This document shows, one piece after another, positions 58,778-64,000 of a stretch of DNA of 64,000 nucleotides (position 1 is the first letter of the stretch; every line of letters starts with the position of its first letter). Under the pieces are notes generated by a model. The model saw only the letters and a list, made by a program, of their open reading frames with translations. It did not search any database and had not been told where the DNA came from. A program made the translations under genes and the position numbers. The DNA is from Gonocerus acuteangulatus (taxonomy: Eukaryota; Arthropoda; Insecta; Hemiptera; Coreidae), in NCBI GenBank assembly GCA_946811695.1, contig OX328124.1, forward strand, positions 54,753,622 to 54,817,621, in the 5' to 3' direction.

Positions 58778-59102
58778 TATCATATAATGAAAGTATTTTG
58801 TTATACTACATAATTACTTTATTTTAAAACACCATCATGCATTACAGTGTAGATAAAGAAAATAAAATAAATTCTTCGATATCTAGTTCATAATTGTTTG
58901 GTTTCAAAGGAGAACAGATTAAATTTTAAAAAGTCCACGAATTCTTCGTGACGGGACATAACGGGTCAACGTGTGTCATGTATAATAGAGAATTTATAGA
59001 CTTGGGTATATCAGTGGCATCACCGGGTTCCTGCTCGGGTCTTGGCCGGTGTGCGGCGCTGCCTGGACTCGAGGGGACTGTGAACGGAGCAGGCACGTGC
59101 AC

Positions 59103-59247
59103 ACGAGAGTCTGCTGCTCTGAGGTGTTATAGTCTCGCTGTAGCGAGCAGCCCGCCAGCGCCTGCCTGCCGGAAAGGGTCTGGGAGGGTCGCCCGGGGGG
59201 GGCATCGATAGGTATCAACCATAGCATACAAATAGACATATATTTCC
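59103..59247 (+). repeat. dispersed GC-richer repeat, copy 2
   Basis: Same order of blocks as 33765-33903. It ends 12 bp from the Z terminus at 59259. Confidence 0.75.
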
Positions 59248-59862
59248 TAAACTTAAAAAAGTCCGAATCGCAGGAACTGCGTCATCTTAGCGCGGTTCCG
59301 TTCTTATCTTTAGTGTTTATGAAGGCATAGAATAGAAACAGTTATTACTTTGTTTAGATCAATAGCGAAACATCTATCCAAATGAAATCTCAAACAAACC
59401 AGTCTTGAAAGGTCTTGATTTACAATCTTACCTGTATGGGTCAGCTAACCCATAAGTCGGGCAGAAAGGCCTCCGCTCAGAGGCATTTGGAAAGCCTTGG
59501 GATCTCTCTCTTTGAACGCTACATTCTTAACAATAAATTGATCTTCATATTTCACTTAATCGGTTTTATTGTCAAATACATTATCCGACAATAAGCAATT
59601 AAAAAATATCAAGGAATAAAAACAGACAAAAAGAACAGTTTGAATAAGCGAAATCAATTGCTTTAAAGTTTTAAGCACTTATTTCTCCGATTGACATCGC
59701 CTAATCAAAACTTTCATCGGGACCTTTTAGCGCGGTTCCTCCCTCCCCGATAGGGAGGAACCCCGTTTATAAGGTTGATACAATGAAACAATCCGGAAGT
59801 GCCGCCTAGAAAATTTCGCGTTTTAGAACCCCTAGAGAACGAAAATAAAGGTGGTTCAAATT

Positions 59863-59992
<130 letters not shown>

Positions 59993-61044
59993 CCTGTTCG
60001 CGGATTTCTGGCCTCCCTAATGGTCCGATTTTGATGAAATTTGGTACAAAAATCTGTCGCCCGATTTGAAAGGTCAAGTTCGTTAACCAGCAAAATCTGC
60101 CCACTGGAAGATGGCGTTTGGGGCGAAATTCGCGCAAAAAAAATCGTAACGCTTACGTTTTTGAGGTTATAAGCTATAAGGCTATAAAAACGAATGAAAC
60201 AATTTTCAAGGCGATAGCTTTAACCGTTTTTGAGAAAACTGGAAAAATAGTTTTTGAATACCGTTTTTGTTTTGGGTACATAGAATCATGGGATTCAGTT
60301 AAAACATTTTCTGCATGTTTTACTATCATTAAAACTAATATGTTGAAATTTTGGTTACGTTTGTAGTTAAGGAAGGGTTAGAATAAAATATTTTATTAAC
60401 AGACATAAAAAGTTTTGGTAACTTTGTATATTTTCCTTAATATCTCGAAAAAGGTTGTGAATCTTGCGAAACGAAAGAATACCATTAGAAAGCTTACTAA
60501 ATGCTCTACAAAAAAGGTTCTAATGAAAGTTTTGACTAGGCGATGTCAATCGGAGAAATAAGTGCTTAAAACATTAAAGTAATTGATTTTGCTTATTCGG
60601 ACTGTTCTTTTTGTCTGTTTTTATTCCTTGTTATTTTTTAATTGCTTATAGTTGGATAATGTATTTTACAATAAAACAGATTAGGCAAAATAAGAAAAAC
60701 AATTCATTGTTAGAAATATAGCTTGCCAAGAGATAAAGATTCGTTGACGTCTTTTGAATATTTTCAATTGCCTTTATGCTGTTGTTTTTTTTTATTTTAT
60801 TTTTTAATTGATTTTATTTGTAGAATTATTACTATAGTAGACGAACACCAGAATCTGTGAAAAATTTTGATATTTTCTAATTCATTGAAAGGTATGAAAT
60901 GAAGTATCCGTAGAAGAGGTTTCTAGGGTCTGGCGGACCCGACCCCAGGTAAAGCCATAAAACCCTTTGAACAAAGGCCGAGGAAAATATTATCTGTTTC
61001 TATTCTATGTTTTTCAAATGAGAATAGGGATATGAACATGAACC

Positions 61045-61160
61045 GGGGTCTCCCGTGGTCTAATGGCTAGCGCCTTGGATTCATAAGCGGGAGATGGTGG
61101 GTTCGATTCCGGCCTCCGGCAGGGATTTTCTCATCTCAGGGCTCGCTGGGGGAAAAAAAA
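61045..61160 (+). mobile_element. tRNA-derived SINE inside Z
   Basis: A box TGGTCTAATGG (61056-61066) and perfect B box GGTTCGATTCC (61100-61110), 34 bases apart. The TTTTCTCATCTC body and an A8 tail follow. It is the best-preserved promoter pair of this SINE family here. ATGAAC on both sides may be a short target duplication. Confidence 0.88.
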
Positions 61161-61751
61161 TGAACTGGAACCGCGCTAGGATGAAGCAGTTTCTGCGAGT
61201 CGGACTTTTTTGTAGAGCATTTAGTAAGCTTTCTAATGGTTTTCTTCCGTTTACCAAGATTCTCAACCTTTTTCGAGATATTAAGGAAAGTATACAAAGT
61301 TACCAAAACTTTTTATGTCTGTTAATAAAATATTTTATTCTAACCCTTCCTTAACTCCAAACGTAACAAAAATTTCAACATATTAGTTTTAATGAAAGTA
61401 GAACATGCAGAAAATGTTTCAACTGAATCCCATGATTTTAAGTACCCAAACCAAAAACGGTATTCAAAAACTATTTTTCCAATTTTCTCGAAAACGATTA
61501 AAGCTATCGCCTTGAAAATGGATTCATTCGTTTTCCTAGCCCAAGAAGCCTATAAAACGAGTACTTACAAGCTTATGAACTCAAAAACGTAAGCGTTACG
61601 ATTTTTTATGCGCAAATTTCGCCCCAAACGCCATCTTCCAGTGGACGGATTCTGCTGGTTAACGATCTTGACCTTTCAAATTGGAAGACGGATTTTTGTA
61701 CCAAATTTCATCACAATCGGACCATTCGTCTTCGACCTACAGAGCGAACAG

Positions 61752-61874
<123 letters not shown>

Positions 61875-61954
61875 CCACTTTTTCTTGTTTGTTTTTCTGG
61901 CAGGGGGTCGATAAAGCAGTACACTCTTTGTTCACGTTAACTGCTTTATTTGTT

Positions 61955-61997
61955 ATGTTTCGCCCGACATGCTTCGTGCCTTTTCGCACCTCTTCAG
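61955..61997 (-). ncRNA. hammerhead-like core in PLE-D left arm
   Basis: Read in reverse: CTGAAGA (61997-61991), then GTGC-GAAAAG-GCAC as a short stem II and GAAG where GAAA is expected. It lies about 290 bases after the GIY-YIG frame on the same strand. One mismatch in a conserved box makes it degenerate. Confidence 0.4.
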
Positions 61998-62284
61998 GGG
62001 CTTTCCTATGTAACAATATTTTTTGTAAATCCTAAACTTTAAATTGCTTACACTAATACACATATCCTGTCCCTAAATAATTTACATTTCAACAAATAAT
62101 ATTTCAACTTAATCTTAATCGTACCTTATCAAGAAGTCCTCTCGTCATGTTGTCTAGCTTGAGTCAGGCGTAGTACTGAAAAGTCATCTGTGGTAATTAA
62201 TATGGCCGTTTGTATCGATTCTTTAGCTATTTTCATGATATCGATTATTGGTGAAATTTGTTTTGTAAGGTTTAATTTATTATA

Positions 62285-62755
62285 CTATGGAAAATTTGGT
62301 GCACATTCTTTAAATCTGTTTTTTTTATTTATGGCAGTGTTGGAATTTTTAATTATGTAAATATTTTCTTTGATTTTTCTTTTTAAAGTGTTCCTCTCTT
62401 TATTTAAAATGTGAACGTCCTTAAAGTTAAAGTTATGTTTTAAAGTTAGTGCGTGTTCTGTCAATGTTGTCCTGTTTTCGTTTGTGTCTATGCTTTTTGC
62501 GTGTTGCACGATTCTCTTTTGCAATAGCTGTGCCGATTCCCCAATGTAGCATGCGTTGCAATCGTTACATCGAATTTTGTATATATTGTTCTTTGTACTT
62601 GTTGGTTTAATTTTGTCTTTAATATTGCTAAAACTATTTTCTATTTTGTTACCATATTTCCAACTTATTTTAACTACGTCTTTACTTATTTGTTTAAGTC
62701 TGTTGGCTATTGAAGGATGGTAATGAAAAGTAAAAAATCTATTTATTTCATTCAC
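62285..62755 (-). CDS. PLE-D GIY-YIG endonuclease, intact inverted-arm copy
   Basis: Reads NEINRFFTFHYHPSIANRLK, then the nuclease NIYKIRCNDCNACYIGESAQ with the paired-cysteine CNDC, and the ALTLKHNFNF block. No stop or frameshift up to its stop near 62285. The same frame continues upstream to the arm end near 62801. It lacks the RT and linker, so it is not a complete protein. Its interest is that it preserves the frame broken in the right arm: W of KISWKYGNK is kept here, where the other arm has lost a base. Confidence 0.85.
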   Translation of the reverse strand: MNEINRFFTFHYHPSIANRLKQISKDVVKISWKYGNKIENSFSNIKDKIKPTSTKNNIYKIRCNDCNACYIGESAQLLQKRIVQHAKSIDTNENRTTLTEHALTLKHNFNFKDVHILNKERNTLKRKIKENIYIIKNSNTAINKKNRFKECAPNFP

Positions 62756-62809
62756 ATCTTTGTCATTTTCTTTTGTTAAAACCTGTTTTCGCTTTTGTAA
62801 AAATCAGCT

Positions 62810-63814
62810 TTGCACAGAACTTCCTCTAAGTATTTTTGCGAAATAAAAAATAAATTGCGAAATATGTTTCAAGAAAACAACTATCCTAAATCATTGATAG
62901 AGCAGCAAATAAAAAGGGCAGAGAAACGTATATTGTACACAAAAACACCAACTGAACTTCCGAATAAGCAAGACAAATATGAATTTAAACCTGAAATTTT
63001 TAGCATATCTGACGCCTTTTTTGATGACATAGAATGCAAAAGGAAAAAAAAATATTCTGATACTATCACAGAGTCAATGCCACCTAAAAAAATTAAATTA
63101 GTTTCAGGTTTGCTTAATAAGGATACTGAAAATAAAAACAAGCGCAAACGAGATCAAAACGATAAACCTCCCGAATCACAGAACAATTCAAAAAAGCGAA
63201 AGTTATTACAGACATGTATTCAAAAATTCTTTATGAAAAATACGAATTTAAATAAGCAAATAGCTTTGAATGAGCATTTATTTTTACAAAAGAGAAAACA
63301 GGTTTTAACAAAAGAAAATGACAAAGATGTGAATGAAATAAATAGATTTTTTACTTTTCATTACCATCCTTCAATAGCCAATAGACTTAAACAAATATGT
63401 AAAGACGTAGGTAAAATAAGTTGAAATATGGTAACAAAATAGAAAATAGTTTTAGCAATATTAAAGACAAAATTAAACCAACAAGTACAAAGAACAATAT
63501 ATACAAAATTCGATGTAACGATTGCAACGCATGCTACATTGGGGAATCGGCACAGCTATTGCAAAAGAGAATGCTTTGTGCAACACGCAAAAAGCATAGA
63601 CACAAACGAAAACAGGACAACATTGACAGAACACGCACTAACTTTAAAACATAACTTTAACTTTAAGGACGTTCACATTTTAAATAAAGAGAGGAACACT
63701 TTAAAAAGAAAAATCAAAGAAAATAGTTACATAATTAAAAATTCCAACACTGCCATAAATAAAAAAACAGATTTAAAGAATGTGCACCAAATTTTCCATA
63801 GTATAATAAATTAA
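62810..63814 (+). pseudogene. PLE-D RT-thumb, linker with PIP box, and broken GIY-YIG
   Basis: Starts in the RT thumb region (LHRTSSKYFCEIKN, NMFQENNYPKSLIEQQ). A linker of about 100 residues follows, with basic blocks at residues 77-81 (KRKKK), 92-96 (PKKIK), 110-114 (KRKR) and 128-131 (KKRK), like nuclear localisation signals. Directly after comes QTCIQKFF (residues 134-141; bases 63209-63232), a consensus PCNA-interacting motif. A one-base loss at 63421 ends the frame before the nuclease. The GIY-YIG part continues in two further frames (CNDCNACYIGES, and after a 4-base gain near 63567 VQHAKSIDTNEN) to 63814. Confidence 0.85.
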
Positions 63815-64000
63815 ACCTTACAAAACAAATTTCACCAATAATCGATACCATGAAAATAGCTAAAGAATCGATACAAACGGCCATATTAATTACCACAGAT
63901 GACTTTTCAGTACTACGCCTGACTCAAGCTAGACAACATGACGAGAGGACTTCTTGATAAGGTAGGATTTAGATTAAGTTGAAATATTATATCTTGAAAT

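Noticed and set aside
63191..63232. Reading the PLE-D linker as a host nuclear protein gene
   Set aside because: It is continuous with RT-thumb sequence upstream and GIY-YIG sequence downstream, so it belongs to the retroelement.

Overview
This is an AT-rich, gene-poor stretch of animal nuclear DNA, most likely from an arthropod. The evidence is the mix of repeats: non-LTR retrotransposons with an RNase H domain, Penelope-like elements (PLEs) with GIY-YIG endonucleases, Helitrons, a Transib-type element, hAT and Harbinger-type MITEs, mariner and pogo relics, and tRNA-derived SINEs. I recognise no intact host gene, no rRNA and no functional tRNA. Almost every open reading frame is a fragment of a mobile element or a by-product of a microsatellite.

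Layout. 1-4 kb: a decayed LINE, then a PLE whose RT/GIY-YIG frame lies between inverted terminal copies. 5.4-12 kb: a second LINE with a 12-bp target duplication inside another repeat (Y), an 800-bp palindrome, and a full copy of non-coding family X. 12.9-17.4 kb: a 514-bp palindrome and two more PLE 3' ends. 18.5-24.5 kb: a non-autonomous Helitron, X fragments and a higher-order minisatellite. 25.9-30.4 kb: a palindrome, a decayed coding frame with a 124-bp tandem array, and a SINE inside an older SINE. 31-33.7 kb: a deleted Helitron with duplicated 5' ends, one of them hit by X. 34-36.5 kb: a 2.4-kb palindrome with a Harbinger-type MITE in one arm only. 40-45 kb: mariner relics, one split by a hAT MITE with a perfect 8-bp duplication, and a pogo-like element. 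46-48.6 kb: a family Z copy, a SINE, and a Transib-type element inside that SINE. 57-64 kb: a transposase-like pseudogene, a Helitron, one Z copy nested in another, and a PLE palindrome running off the window end.

The most informative signals are structural. Families X and Z share one design: a TTAGC start leading into a hairpin, the first dozen bases repeated inverted near the 3' end, then a small 3' hairpin and a GGACTT end. Uninterrupted relatives in the same window show insertion into T-rich sites with no clear duplication, which fits Helentron-associated (HINE/DINE-1-like) rolling-circle elements. All four PLE GIY-YIG frames are followed, 190-470 bases downstream on the same strand, by a hammerhead-ribozyme-like core. 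One PLE linker carries clustered nuclear-localisation-like basic blocks and a PCNA-interacting (PIP-box) motif. The 739-bp element at 47.3 kb has Transib hallmarks: ends starting CACAGTG and a CGCCG target duplication.
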